DNA from: Sinotaia quadrata
Lineage: Eukaryota; Mollusca; Gastropoda; Architaenioglossa; Viviparidae
Length of the DNA stretch: 64,000 bases
Direction of reading: 5' to 3'
NCBI GenBank assembly: GCA_028829895.1
Contig: CM054182.1
Location: forward strand, 35,162,879-35,226,878
In this document: in pieces, positions 1 to 12,358 of the stretch
Layout: every line of letters begins with the position of its first letter
Position numbering within the stretch: the stretch's first letter is position 1
The notes under the pieces: model-generated
Seen by the model: only the letters and a program-made list of their open reading frames with translations
The model's database searches: none
Told to the model about the DNA's origin: nothing
Position numbers and translations under genes: made by a program

Positions 1-1517
1 GTAAACATTTTCACAGATCCACAACATAAAACAACATTTACAGTCAAATAAGGTTTCCTGCAGGTGGAAAATTTCTTACTAAGGAGAAGATAAATCCAAC
101 TTTAATCTATATTTAGTGAGCCCCCATTCACCTGCTTTCTTCTCCAACATAAGAATAGCAATTTTAATATGCGTAAGAAGGTCAATAAATTTATTAAAAG
201 AAAATTATTTATGCATATGACACTTAACAATGAAATAGATAATTTGACATCAATATTCACATTTGGACAATTATAGTTTACATTCTCTCTCTACATAATA
301 ATAAAATTACAGCTAATCACAGTTCAACAATAGAGTCAATACAAATTGCAGGTTAGCCCTGTCAGAGAATAGAAATGGAGTTATTAGAATACGTTATTAT
401 AAACTTCACATAACCTGAAGTACAGCTTCCACAATCTTTTCAATCATGTCAGTGCAGTGTCAAAATGTTCGACTCAGCACGTGTTCCCGCATCATGCGCA
501 AGAAAACACTAATGCATGTTCCTCTCATCTGACCTGGCACTCTCTTGCTGTCAGTTTCTTGAGCAGATCACAATGATTGTGTTATCTTCACTGATGTACT
601 TAACATCCATGCTTTGGTACATCAAAAGTAGTTGTGTAGCATACTCCCTCATACTTACACACTTTGCAACACACTTTTGCAAGTTTCCTGTGTTTTCCCA
701 CTCAAGTCATGACTAGTGAACAAATGAAGGGTAGCTAGGAACTTGAACTAGAGGCTCCACTTGAGACTCACAGCTCAGGGTCGAATTCACACTCACAGAG
801 TGAGACACAACCACAACCAAAAAGAAGAAATCAGAAGAAGAAGGCTGCTTGCTGACTGCAACATACAAGGGGCAAGCCCAAGTTTATTATTCATTACAAT
901 ATAACTCCATTCTATTTCACATCTATTCTCAAAACTTACAATCTCCTGCAAAAGTAATTATTATCCCCATGCACATTTGGTACAATAAATACAATGTATC
1001 AAACAATGTCACATATTAATACACCACATGGCGCAGCTTAGTTCAAACATTTGTAGTAAATAAATCAACTTATATAGTACATCTTTACATCACAAGTATA
1101 ACATATCAATAGAAAAATTATGAACTGTTTCCAAGTCCACTCTCTCTCAATCAGTCAGTTTAAACTCACCACTCAAGCTAATGACTGCCTTCAGAGCCGG
1201 ACTTCTCTCTTTGTCATTCAAATTCAGAAATGAATAGACATCAAAATTCTCTACTGCAAGTAAAACTCCTTAAACTCAGCCTATTGGCTAGTCTCGTTTT
1301 CATAAATCTCATAATCATTGGATAATAAAAAAAAACAAAAAACTGCTCAATCAATTTCTACTAGGTCAGCAAATCTAGAATGTTCTAGCCTCGGTATGTT
1401 TACTTCAACTCAAAATAACACCATAAGGAGTGCACAAGGTCGGGTCACTGACAATTTAGCAACTTATATAACAATTAAAATTAAAAATAGGGTTGGGCAA
1501 ATTTACTTTGTCACAGA
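1..1517 (-). mobile_element. LTR-like dispersed repeat, copy A (cut by window edge)
   Basis: Read on the minus strand, this block starts TGTGACAAAGTAAATTT at 1517. It is homologous by eye to the plus strand of 41721-42745 at both ends: 1395-1517 matches the start of that copy, and 1-500 matches its other end (for example AATCTATATTTAGTGAGC near 105 against its reverse complement near 42610). The middle is longer than in the other copy and I could not align it, so it may hold a nested insertion. The last ~20 bp of the element lie outside the window. No coding capacity is visible. A solo LTR or non-autonomous element is the best reading, but the superfamily is not settled. Confidence 0.6.
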
Positions 1518-2000
1518 CTGATTTAATTATTTCTCTACTATCAGAGCTCTGCAAAGCAGTCTATTCATTTAGGCATATGCCTGGCAAACATACTTATTCT
1601 ATGTCCTCGTCCTGGAGCGTAAGAATGTTTGCATGAGTAAACGTCTAGAATACTCTAGATTATCACGTGTGCAAAACGTTTGACAGAGAAGGCCGGCTCT
1701 AGCGCAAGACGATATACTCTGAACGCACGTTTCACTGATTAAACTGTACCGCATCTTCTGCAGGCTGTCACTTAGTGGACGGACAACCTGATTGCTGTAC
1801 TGGCTGCTTTACGACAGTTTTGGTTTCAGTTACCTCGTTTATGCCAATTCAAAATAAATGCGCCTGTATTTGTAGCTTTCTAATCGCAAAGTAGTTTATG
1901 TATCTATTTTAATTTTTTTTAAAATAATTTTATTTTGAGCGAACGGGTCGGAGAGAGGTGAATAATTGCATAACTTAATAAATGGCTCGCTCCCGCGTGC
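1518..2000. other. No gene seen
   Basis: Unique-looking DNA between the LTR-like repeat and a minisatellite. There is no long open frame, no RNA gene and no repeat that I can match elsewhere in the window. Confidence 0.5.
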
Positions 2001-2336
2001 AACCAGGCCCAGTTGTAGGGAGTCAGCAAACACTCCCCAGAAATCTTTTTCGTCTCAAACCAGGCCCATTTCTAAGGAGATATATTGGAGTGATTGATTG
2101 AAACAAACAGAAATCTCTCTTGTCCAAAACTAGGCCCTATTGTAAGGAGTTATATTGGAGTAATTGATTGAAACAAACAGAAATCTATCTCGTCCTAAAC
2201 TAGGCCCTATTGTAAGGAGTTATATTGGAGTGATTGATTGAAACAAACAGAAATCTATCTCGTCCTAAACTAGGCCCTATTGTAAGGAGTTATATTGGAG
2301 TGATTGATTGAAACAAATAGAAATCTATCTCGTCCT
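2001..2336. repeat. 70-bp minisatellite, ~4 clean copies
   Basis: Four 70-bp units start at 2057, 2127, 2197 and 2267. Each begins AAAC(C/T)AGGCCC and ends in a TCTCGTCCT-like motif. A degenerate partial copy precedes them from about 2001. The later units are almost identical to one another, while the first differs at several sites. Confidence 0.9.
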
Positions 2337-2639
2337 AAAACGCACTTTCAGCCATGTTTGTGGCAAGTTACAATTGCAAAGACCAGTCTTTGGGATGGAT
2401 TATTTAAGATTTTATTTAATATATATATTATGGCAGGCATTCTGGTTTGTGAGAGTGAACAGGCTATTCTTGCGGTCAGTCGGCAGTGACATCATGTATC
2501 TGAACTCATAGTCAGCAACAGTCCTCGGTATCATTGGAGTTTACGGTGATACCTGCTTGTGTTCATGGCACACAACTGTTGTTTCTGTAACCCACTTTGC
2601 AAACTGTCCTCTCTCAGCACACGCTGAGAAGAAGCTTTA
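2337..2639. other. No gene seen
   Basis: Short spacer between two minisatellites. Open frames here are under 70 codons and overlap one another without recognisable motifs. Confidence 0.5.
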
Positions 2640-2935
2640 AAACTGTAATGTGGATTAGTGTTCTGACTTTAGTTTGTGTTGCATGTTCAATGTTGGATAG
2701 ATTGGTGTTGTTGCTTGTTCAGTGTTGTGTAGATTGGTGTTCTAACTTTAATTTGTGTTGCATGTTCAATGTTGGATAGATTGGTGTTGTTGCATGTTCA
2801 GTGTTGTGTAGATTGATATTCTAACTTTAGTTTGTGTTGCATGTTCATGTTGTGTAGTTTGGTGTTCTAACTTTAGTTTGTGTTGCATGTTCAGTGTTGT
2901 GTAGTTTGGTGTTCTAGCTTTAGTTTTTATTACTA
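2640..2935. repeat. Degenerate GT-rich minisatellite
   Basis: Alternating blocks built around TTTGTGTTGCATGTTCA, TTGTGTAG and TTGGTGTTCTAACTTTAG recur about five times. Unit length varies because two related sub-blocks alternate at the start, and later copies keep only one of them. Confidence 0.75.
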
Positions 2936-3555
2936 CTTGTTTAATAGTATGCTTTCATTTGCATTCGCAAGTTATTGTTAAATTTTGTAATGAAATAATG
3001 GGTCGTTTTGGTCATTAAGTGTTGTAATGCTAATTACTATCCTGTTTAGATCATCTATGTAGATTTCTAGACAGATTACGAATTTTGACATCAGGAAGTG
3101 ATGTCATGCGTGTATATGTTATTGTGCGAGCTTGTGTGCATTTATATAGCCATTATGCATGTTTACAGTTAAACGATCGATTGTTTATTTATGAGCAGAA
3201 TGTTGTAAAATGTATTATCAGTTTATCAGATATTTTTCATCATGTAAATGGTTTCATCTTACTATATTGCCCTACCGATTCATCGACTCAACAGCAGGTT
3301 AATATTGTAAGGCGAAACAATTTATAAATATACCTCTGTCGACACGCGTTTGTTCATCTTCCTGACCGTAAAATTTCGTTTCATTTTTCCTCCGAGTAAC
3401 TGTGTAAATAACATAATGTGCACACTTCAAGTTGGCAGAGGCCGTGGGCACTTCTCGTTGCCGCTTAGCACGTAACAGAATGACGAGTTCGTATAATCTA
3501 CGCAGACGTCACATTCGCTGTAAACTCGCCGCTCGTTTGTCTCGAACTTTATTTT
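2936..3555. other. No gene seen
   Basis: AT-rich DNA. An 80-codon open frame at 3085-3327 has no recognisable domain and no splice context that I could defend. Confidence 0.4.
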
Positions 3556-3932
3556 GACGGAGTACACGTAATATTGAAATAAGTTATTAAGTAATGTTTT
3601 TGTCGGAGTACGCGTAATGTTGAAATAAGTTATTAAGTAATGTTTTTGTCGGAGTACACGTAATGTTGAAATAAGTTATTAAGTAATGTTTTTGTCGGAG
3701 TACACGTAATGTTGAAATAAGTTATTAAGTAATGTTTTTGTCGGAGTACACGTAATGTTGAAATAAGTTATTAAGTAATGTTTTTGTCGGAGTACACGTA
3801 ATGTTGAAATAAGTTATTAAGTAATGTTTTTGTCGGAGTACACGTAATGTTGAAATAAGTTAGATATTAAGTAATGTTTTTTTTATCGGAGTACACGTAT
3901 TGTTGAAATAAGTTAGATATTAAGTAATGTTG
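3556..3932. repeat. 46-bp minisatellite, 8 copies
   Basis: Units of 46 bp carrying GGAGTACACGTAATGTTGAA repeat from 3559 at exact 46-bp spacing. The last two copies carry a short extra segment (TAGATATT) and a longer T run, so one edge of the array is older or less homogenised than the centre. Confidence 0.92.
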
Positions 3933-5349
3933 TTGTATGCATAATAGTATTCATCATTTCTCTTGATTTTATTAGGCTGGGATTCGATTAGATTGTCTGA
4001 AAGGGTCCTATAAAAGTATAAATGTTCAAACAACTAATGAAGAGGGTTCACGAGGAATCTAATGTTTTAGTTTTACTTTCCTTCTTGCATAATTTAACCC
4101 AACCGCTCAACTTTCTTGAGTCTTGCAGTATTGAGCCTGGGGGTGGATGGGTGGGATATAAGGGTGGATGATAGTTATAAAGAGAGAGTGTGTGTGTGAA
4201 TGTTGTTTTGATTGTTCAGCGTACAGTGCTACTAAAGACATTTATGGACTGCCCTGCTAATCTAGCGTGCTAACTTCAGTCGTCAGAACTGGAAGTTACT
4301 GCAAAACCAGTACTCATTTCCTATTCATTTCGAAGAACTGGGTTTTAATTATTGTACGATACCAGAGCTCCGGATTGCCGCCCTTGACTTAACTGTCGCT
4401 GCAGAGTCCTTGACATTCTTTCTGCTACTTAGGTGAAGGTAAACAGATTTGGACCGGTGTCAAAACATGTGATGCATGACTGCTGTGTGGGATCTCTCTC
4501 TCTCTTTTTTTTTTTTCCTCTCTCAGAAGTTTATTACCCACACGCTCTCCAAAATTTTGTTCTTATGTCTGAAGATTTAATATTGGCTTCATAAAAAAGG
4601 ATTAATATATTGATGTTGTGTTTACAAACGCCGGACAAAATAATAAAACATTGGTGATTGAATGATTGCTTCATTTGAAATCATTTGTTAAAAGAAAGCA
4701 GAGAATTTTACACATCACTTCCATATATTTGTAATTAATAGCATTCTTTAGTAATAGTTTTAACATTTATCTAGCGTCAACAATTATTAATTTTATAATT
4801 ACACGTGTTGATTTCTTTATTCTAGTCTAGCTATAGCGACTGCTCACTCTTCCATACAGCAATGGTTCATGTAGAATTGATATAAGAAAATGTATTTTAT
4901 TAAATTGTTGAATAACAAATACCGAAAAGTTCTAAACATAAAATTAAATAGTGAGTACAGTATGGCATGTAAACAGAGAGTAGTTGTTTTAGTAAATAGT
5001 TTGCCCTTAAAACTTCTTTACAAGAAATAATAAATAAAATCACTGTCGGTGGATTGCTGTAACTTTTCACTCTTGTCAGTTGCCATTATGCTGTCTGCAA
5101 AAGCCCACTTTCATGTGCGTCTTACAATACCTGTGTGTGATTCACCGCTACTCTTTTTCTCGAGCAGGTAGGTAACTTAAATGTTGATCTGCTTTTCCTC
5201 CCACAGGTAGGCTGTGAATCAGAATATGTTTTCATTACATATCTGGCATGTTTGAAAGCTGACTTATATAATCGGGCGCTCTTATACATGCATATGTACA
5301 TACTTTTATACCTTAACATGCATGCGTGCGTCACATAGTTATTAACCTT
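3933..5349. other. No gene seen
   Basis: AT-rich DNA with a short CT/T tract near 4495-4515. I see no gene, RNA or repeat shared with the rest of the window. Confidence 0.45.
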
Positions 5350-5455
5350 TCGTTCAAGAGTCCCATGTTCTGATTCTAGTTCGGGGTGAAAAAAGACTAC
5401 AGATGCCTCTCAAGCAGATGGCTCTAGTGTCTCATATGTCGGATAGAATGATTAA
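5350..5455 (+). mobile_element. SINE relic (tRNA-type head)
   Basis: The segment carries a degenerate pol III B box (GTTCTGATTCT) followed by AGTTCGGGGTGAAAAA. It then continues collinearly with the reverse complement of 59700-59925, sharing the B-box region, TCGGGGTGAAAAAG and a CTCAAGCAGATGG-like block. The two copies are old and differ at many sites. No autonomous partner is visible. Confidence 0.4.
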
Positions 5456-7880
5456 GTAGGTGTCATGCACTGAGACGTTTAAAATCAGAGATCAGACTGT
5501 CGACCAGCAAATCCGCACACATACAGATATGCGGTATCCGACAGCCTGCCGATTTTCTTTCTTACCACAGTACTGTTGTGTGTGTTTCTAATTTCAGGAA
5601 TTTCCAATATCTCTAACTCTCTCTCTCTTTCTCGTCTGCTCCTCCCACTTATGATTATTATTGCTAAAGAATAATATTAAGGAGAAATAACTTCAACAAA
5701 ATAAACAATACGAAGGAAAATTAAATTCATTGCTCAACAAAATAGATAATATTAAGGAGAAATAACTTCACAGCTCAAATAAATTCATAGCTCAGCATTC
5801 TATAATAATATTAAGTCATTGTACCGTCGGCTGTAAACGCATTCATCAACAGCAATATGTTTGCTACGTCTTTAAATTTATTATCAGTCTGTTTCATTTA
5901 GTCACTTGTAAATGAGGAGGCACCAATTTTTTTGTAGCCAGACTGTGTATGTCCTATCTACTAGTCAAGAAATGGTATTTTTGATTTAAGGATTTCATGC
6001 CAGAGACTTCGTCCACTAGTTAAAAAATTCAGATGCCGGTGCTTTGATGGATTTATAGACTCTAAGCTCGCTCGACACTTCCGCTGATTTCGCACATAAA
6101 CGAACCGCCTAGGGAATGGTTAAGTTCTGGAAAGGCGAGACGGTGTGCTGAGTGGCAGTTGGGTTTCAGCAGTTTTTTCTTCAACGAAGAAGGTAGCCGC
6201 CGACACTTTTCCCGGGTTTCATTACGAGTTAATGGACCAACAGCCGACGTAGGTGCACGCAGTACTCTCGTATCGTCCAATCCGATGGACAGGATACCGG
6301 TACTAGGCCGCGTTCACCCATGTAACTAGCTCGCTGAAAACATGTCTATTCCTCTTGCTTTCAATGCCTTGAGACAATGTTGTCACGGCTACTCAGCATC
6401 GTGTGAAACAATGCACACAGACTGACAGGTTACAGTTCTTCCTTTTAAACCTCCTTATTTGCCAAATGCATCGAATCCCACGCTTCTTCAGGATATCAGT
6501 GTCAGAATAAGATAATCTCTAGGGATCATGTCCCACGATTTAACGCAATTTGCCTTCTCTGCGGAGACTGGTAGTGGAAATTTGTTGCTTGTTTTCTCGT
6601 CCTGCTCAGGCCTTGATGAGCTTAACCCGGGGATGGGGACGGGGTAGTTTACTTTTATGACACTTATTTTGTATAGTTAGAATACAGTCTTGATTTGCGC
6701 ATATACCTGTTTTTGTCTATTTTTCGTGCTAGTTAGTAGAATTCTTTTTTCTTCTTTTATTATTCTTTTTAATAAACACAAAAAGCTGGAAGTAAGAAAT
6801 TTCAGAGGTCTGCTAATTTTTTTATAATTTTTTTTTTAATGCAGCCAAAAATTGTCCCTAATTTGGTTAAACTCTTTTCTCTCTAGATTATTTAGTCAGA
6901 ACATATGCAGTTTGAGAAAAAGAACAAGCTTTTTACCAGATAACTTTACACAGTATAAGAGGTTTTATTTGATCTAATAACTGCGTTTTTTAAAAAAAAT
7001 TAAGTTATATTTCCTCTGTTAAATTCTACATAATGAAGTAGGTCTACTTATGAAAAGTTATGTGTGTTGGACTGCTGATTAAAATGATATTACCCTTAGG
7101 GGCTATGACCATATATGTCGCTATTGTCTCGGTGCTCTTGACCTTAGCTAGCCATACGAGATCTCATCTGTCTTCCACATGCGCACACGAACACATACAA
7201 CTAAAATAATTTTAGCATGTGTTTATGTTAACTGTCATTGTACAATAAGTTAACCACACACACACAGCTAGTGACGTCATTCATTGTGTCATTATAATGA
7301 ATATTTAACTCTCATTTATTTTTTTTTAAAAGCATCTTAGTTTGCAAAGTTTTGACGTCTAATAGCTAGCTACAAGATTAAGAATAAGTACCACCCCTGA
7401 CGTCACTTGCACAACTTACAAGTACTTGAGAGGACTCTGAATGCTGTTGACATGTTTGACATCTTACATAAGGACAAACTGTCAGTAAATAGCAATAAAA
7501 TATGACTTGATTGTGGTACCATGTCTAGCGACACAAGTGTCAACTAAAAAGAGAAAAATAATAAGCTGTGTGCAGAGGAATTTCGCACATACCAACTGCA
7601 GACGTTTTCAATAAAATAATAACTATGTTTTTTTACATAGAAATAATAACTACGTGTCTTTTTGTAAAATAATAACTACAAGTGTTTTTACATATATCTG
7701 CTGTTAGTTTAACGATTGATTAGTACGAATTTTACGGTTAAATTTTGAAAATACAAGAAATGCACAGTTTGTTGAAAATTAGACAGTTGTAATACACATT
7801 TTGTTTAAATTGTAATAACTTCTACGTATATTTCGCCTCATTTTATTTTATTATTAGTGATAAGACTAATCGTCACACCT
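5456..7880. other. No gene seen; one GC-richer patch
   Basis: Mostly AT-rich. A patch at about 6061-6315 is richer in G+C and open for 72 codons on the minus strand, but the translation shows no motif I know. Two copies of a 21-bp ATTAAGGAGAAATAACTTCA-like motif occur near 5680 and 5750. No RNA gene was recognised. Confidence 0.4.
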
Positions 7881-7881
7881 A

Positions 7882-7930
<49 letters not shown>
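7881..7930. repeat. (CT)n(CA)n microsatellite
   Basis: A CT tract of about seven repeats passes directly into a CA tract of about seventeen repeats. Confidence 0.97.
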
Positions 7931-7934
<4 letters not shown>

Positions 7935-9460
7935 ACGTACAATTCTTTTTAAATTAGGGTTGCGTAGTTCTCGCACTAACTGTGATGCATTAGTTTGTTT
8001 TATTCTGTTGGTGCTGTTTGTTTTCATTTTTCTTGAATCATCAGGAATTTAAACTGTTCTTGAACGAGTCCTTGAAGTCACTTAAAGGAGCCTCGCCGAT
8101 AATTCATTCAGCTAAATCAGCCTGCTGAAAGTTCACTTTTTTAACAGCTCCGGTACGTCTTGACAAGTTAATGACAGAGAATAAATCTGCACCAATTCTT
8201 CGCAAGATATATGCCAGATGTTCGCGAATTTCATCGGCGATTGAGTGTGAAAATGTTAAGAGATCAGCCTATCGAAGCTACTTCACCGTCACTTTCACCC
8301 AACCGACTGTACTGCTAGGCTTCAAAGACGCCTTTTAACAGGCTTTACAATGTCGGTACCAATCTTCCCTTTATCTAGCAGCCCGATCTGAGCAGAACTC
8401 GATCTAGCCTGAAATCTTTATTCATTTCTCGACGTCACCGATAACTCCGCCGGTAGCCAGTGGATTGGACAAAACATCTCGAAACTAGGAGTGTCGCTGT
8501 GTTCTATTGCAAACATTTGCATATTTTGAAACTTAGACCTGTCCAATCTATTGGGTCGGGGTGTGACCCCAAAACAATTATTTCATACAATAAATTGTAT
8601 GAATTGTACGATGTCACCTCCGAACGAAGTGCTGACATTTGGCCTTGATGATTTTCACTCCCACCCATTTTACATTTTCAGTGCATACCCGTCTCCTTGT
8701 ACATTTTTCACTGTGAAATTTCGCACTCTGATGTCAAGATTGTGTTGCCATGCCACAGATAGATTGTTGCAAACTGGAATCGGTTCTAATAGTCTGAGAG
8801 TACTCTTCCCCGCTCCCAACTCCTCTCCTGCAACAGTTAACATGAAGATGACCAAAGTAATTTTCATGTGACCATTTACTCAGTTATTTCGCACGGTGCC
8901 TGGGTGTCTCTCGTATCGCATAACTCGAGTGTCGGAACACCCAGTAGTCTGCTACTCGCCCAGGCTTAGTAATCTACATAGTCTTTCATGTTGGGGTCTC
9001 CAAGATTCGCGAGTGTGTTTATGTAGCCTGTTCCATTTTTCTGTGTAATTATTATACTTCCCACTTTTTTTCTTTTTTTCTTTTTTGCAAATCATTTAGG
9101 CCCCCTTCTGTGTGGATCATTCAGATTTCCACGTCTGTGTGATTAATTAGAATCACTCTATGTTATTCATTGAGGTCACCACCTGTATATGTGATTCTTT
9201 TACCGAATGTTGAACAGTAACGTTAGTTTGTAGTTGATGCTTCTTCGTTTTCTTCGACAAGTTTCTAGTTTTGGTCACTTATGTAACCTTTCTCAAGTAC
9301 AGTATGCATTTAATCTAATTAGTGCTCATATCGAATGTAAAGGCGACCAACTATACACACCTGTGTGCATATTGACATGAGTTTGAAAATGTGCAACCCA
9401 TCAGCAAAGAGAATCAATTCTATAAGGATTAAATTCGTTCCCCGCAAGTCTAACAATGAA
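7931..9460. other. No gene seen
   Basis: Mixed-composition DNA. A 106-codon open frame at 8551-8871 is the longest here. It has no initiator context, domain or codon pattern that would make it convincing, and its opposite strand is open as well, which argues for chance. Confidence 0.4.
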
Positions 9461-9535
9461 ATGCACTCACACATACACATACAGACACTCACACATACAC
9501 ACATAGATACTCACACATACACATACAGACACACA
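9461..9535. repeat. Imperfect ACACAT/ACAGAC simple repeat
   Basis: AC-rich tract with interspersed T and G (ACACATACACATACAGAC type). It produces spurious open frames on both strands. Confidence 0.85.
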
Positions 9536-10065
9536 CAACGTACGCTCCGCATAAACAAGCACTGCTCACATTTCAGGTGCATTTTGTTTGTTTGTTTGTT
9601 TGTCTGTCTGTTGCTCTTAATAGCCGCTTTAAAGTCTCTGTATTCCTTTCAGTATTTGTTTCTTCCCTGCGAAGTTTCTCTAACTTAGTTAAGACTTTGA
9701 CGTTAACTTTATCAACTGCGCCTTTTTCACTTCTGAGGAAGCGGCTTGAAGTAGTGCACTCAGGTGTTTCTGATCTTGTCAATCCTCAAGTCGGCAGTGG
9801 CAGTTGAACCTTTTGCCGCTAACGTTTTCAAATTGGCTTTTGGATCTTCCTCAAAACAACACCGAAGACAATGTGGTGCAGCTAATGAAATCGGTAGTAA
9901 CTGTTGACATATCTTCACTGACACATCCAAATTGGAATTTGGACCTTTCTCAGAACAGTATTGAAGTCAATTCGGTGGCGGCCTTGCAGTAATCTTAAGA
10001 GCTGCTTATCATATCTAACATTCTTCACCAGGAATTTATTTTATTTTTTTCTTCCACTATGGAAA
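9536..10065. other. No gene seen; small diverged duplication
   Basis: A GTTT/GTCT simple tract lies near 9585. Two ~55-bp related segments start near 9829 and 9927 (CAAATTGG..TTTGGA..CTTCCTCA / CTTTCTCA), giving similar short peptides in one frame. This looks like an old local duplication rather than a gene. Confidence 0.45.
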
Positions 10066-10934
10066 TCTTTTTGACGTGTTGACAAGTGTTCAAGCTGTAT
10101 TCCATAATTCTGACACATAACACTTTAAATGGATAACTTATTTTGACGTGTTGACAAGTGTTCAAGCTGTATTCCATAATTCTGACACATAACACTTTAA
10201 ATGGATAACTTATTTTGACGTGTTGACAAGTGTTCAAGCTGTATTCCATAATTCTGACACATAACACTTTAAATGGATAACTTATTTTGACGTGTTGACA
10301 AGTGTTCAAGCTGTATTCCATAATTCTGACACATAACACTTTAAATGGATAACTTATTTTGACGTGTTGACAAGTGTTCAAGCTGTATTCCATAATTCTG
10401 ACACATAACACTTTAAATGGATAACTTATTTTGACGTGTTGACAAGTGTTCAAGCTGTATTCCATAATTCTGACACATAACACTTTAAATGGATAACTTA
10501 TTTTGACGTGTTGACAAGTGTTCAAGCTGTATTCCATAATTCTGACACATAACACTTTAAATGGATAACTTATTTTGACGTGTTGACAAGTGTTCAAGCT
10601 GTATTCCATAATTCTGACACATAACACTTTAAATGGATAACTTATTTTGACGTGTTGACAAGTGTTCAAGCTGTATTCCATAATTCTGACACATAACACT
10701 TTAAATGGATAACTTATTTTGACGTGTTGACAAGTGTTCAAGCTGTATTCCATAATTCTGACACATAACACTTTAAATGGATAACTTATTTTGACGTGTT
10801 GACAAGTGTTCAAGCTGCATTCCATAATTCTGACACATAACACTTTAAATGGATAACTTATTTTGACGTGTTGACAAGTGTTCAAGCTGCATTCCATAAT
10901 TCTGACACATAACACTTTAAATGGATAACTTATT
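10066..10934. repeat. 72-bp minisatellite, 12 near-identical copies
   Basis: The motif GACAAGTGTTCAAGCTG recurs at exact 72-bp steps from 10081 to 10873. Copies are almost identical; the main change is GTATTCC to GCATTCC in the last two units. Because 72 is divisible by three, the minus strand stays open for 296 codons (10025-10915), giving a 24-residue repeat. The single recurrent change is non-synonymous (Tyr/Cys), and nothing else supports translation. Confidence 0.97.
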
Positions 10935-11744
10935 GGAATGGAAGACCGTAATAGGTGAAAAATGAAAATTTATGCAGTTACATTAATAACTTGTCAGAAT
11001 GGAGAATTATCAACAACCTAAAAGATGAAAAAAAGATCAACAAGGGCAGAACATATTTTTTCAAGCAAGCAAACAAGCAACACATTTTCACTGTCCATCT
11101 GTTATTGCTATCAGCCTTGTCCTAATGAAGACTGCCACAGTTTTGTGCCTAAACTATGAACTGCGTCAGAGACTTTCAAAGACTAATTGATAAAATGTAG
11201 AGCAAGATCAGCTACACAAATCTTTTGATACCTTCTAAAGAGTTTTACTTTTCCCCCCTACAAATACAGTGTATGGCACACAAACATTTAATCTTCACTG
11301 TCAGTGCTTTACAACATCAGAAGTATTCAGAGAAAATTTATGCATAACATAGAATGTACAGATTTTGTTTAAAAGAATAACTTAGTCGATAAATTTAAAT
11401 GAGCTGACACGGAAAGTTAACTCACCTCCAGAACTGTCGCGCATATGTTTTGCATACATAATTACGAAAAAGTCCTTTATATGTGTCTATGTATATCATA
11501 AATGAATACCATTATGAATAATTACTTGCTTGGAAAACAGCGGTTCTTTTTTTTTTCTTTTAACCACTAGCTCCTATTACGCCTAATACACCAAAAGCAT
11601 GTCTATCTTCTTTACTTCAGTAAAAATCTTATGTCAGTTATTATATCAATTTCAAATATGCGTTTGTGTGTGTACATGTGTGTGCAAACATTTTTTTTTT
11701 ATTGCAAACAGTACATTTTTCAGGTAGTTTTGCCGCAGTTTGAA
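10935..11744. other. No gene seen
   Basis: AT-rich DNA with no recognisable feature. Confidence 0.5.
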
Positions 11745-11805
11745 ACACTAAAGGTATAACTTGGCAAATGGAGATCTGTCATAAAATAGTGCCATCTCTC
11801 TCCCT

Positions 11806-11861
<56 letters not shown>

Positions 11862-12355
11862 TTAAAAGCCCAGCTTGTATATGTCGGTTAAGGCGGTGCC
11901 CCGGAGTCCGAGGACGGACTGTTACTATCTTATTCCCTCCCTGGTAAACTACGCTTCCTTGCAAAGTTTCAGTTTAGGGTGGAAGGGGCTTCCCTGAAAC
12001 CGGAGGCGGTTCCTGACCCCTCCATATCGGTACCAGGGTATACTCCATGCAAAATTTCAGCTTATTTCTCTCTACGGCAGTGAATCACATTAATAGCATA
12101 TATGTATGTGTGTGGAGTTGGGATTATGTCGGACTCTGATCTCGGGGTGACGGTGGATAAATTATGCCTCCATGCAAAGTTTCAGCTTCTTAGCTCCCTG
12201 CTAAAATGAACTGAGGACATACAGACATGCAAGCGCGTGTATAGATACATATTTTTGTGTGTGTGTGCTTTATTTATTAAAATACTACCATTAAAGGCAT
12301 AACTCATTCAGTAAAGATTTGTCACCAAAAACACTAATGATATGGATGACTCTGT
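11745..12355 (+). mobile_element. Modular dispersed repeat, copy 1
   Basis: This is built of blocks that each contain CTCCATGCAAAGTTTCAGCTT or a close variant, at about 11960, 12045 and 12170. The blocks are separated by GC-richer stretches with GGACTCTGATCTCGGGG-type motifs. Blocks of the same kind recur at 16126-16930. Related short motifs (TAAAGG(T/C)ATAACT...GAAGATTTGTCA type) flank both sides, near 11750 and 12290. A (CT)n(AC)n microsatellite sits at 11795-11861. No coding frame remains. It could be the 3' part of a non-LTR element or a non-autonomous repeat; the class is undetermined. Confidence 0.55.
11795..11861. repeat. (CT)n(CA)n microsatellite
   Basis: CCCT/CT tract running directly into a CA tract, inside the modular repeat. 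Confidence 0.95.
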
Positions 12356-12358
12356 CGG

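Noticed and set aside
8551..8871. 106-codon plus-strand frame
   Set aside because: The opposite strand is open over the same bases; there is no domain, splice context or repeat of the frame elsewhere.
10025..10915. 296-codon minus-strand open frame
   Set aside because: It is the product of a 72-bp tandem repeat whose length is divisible by three. Units are identical in DNA with no sign of codon-level constraint.
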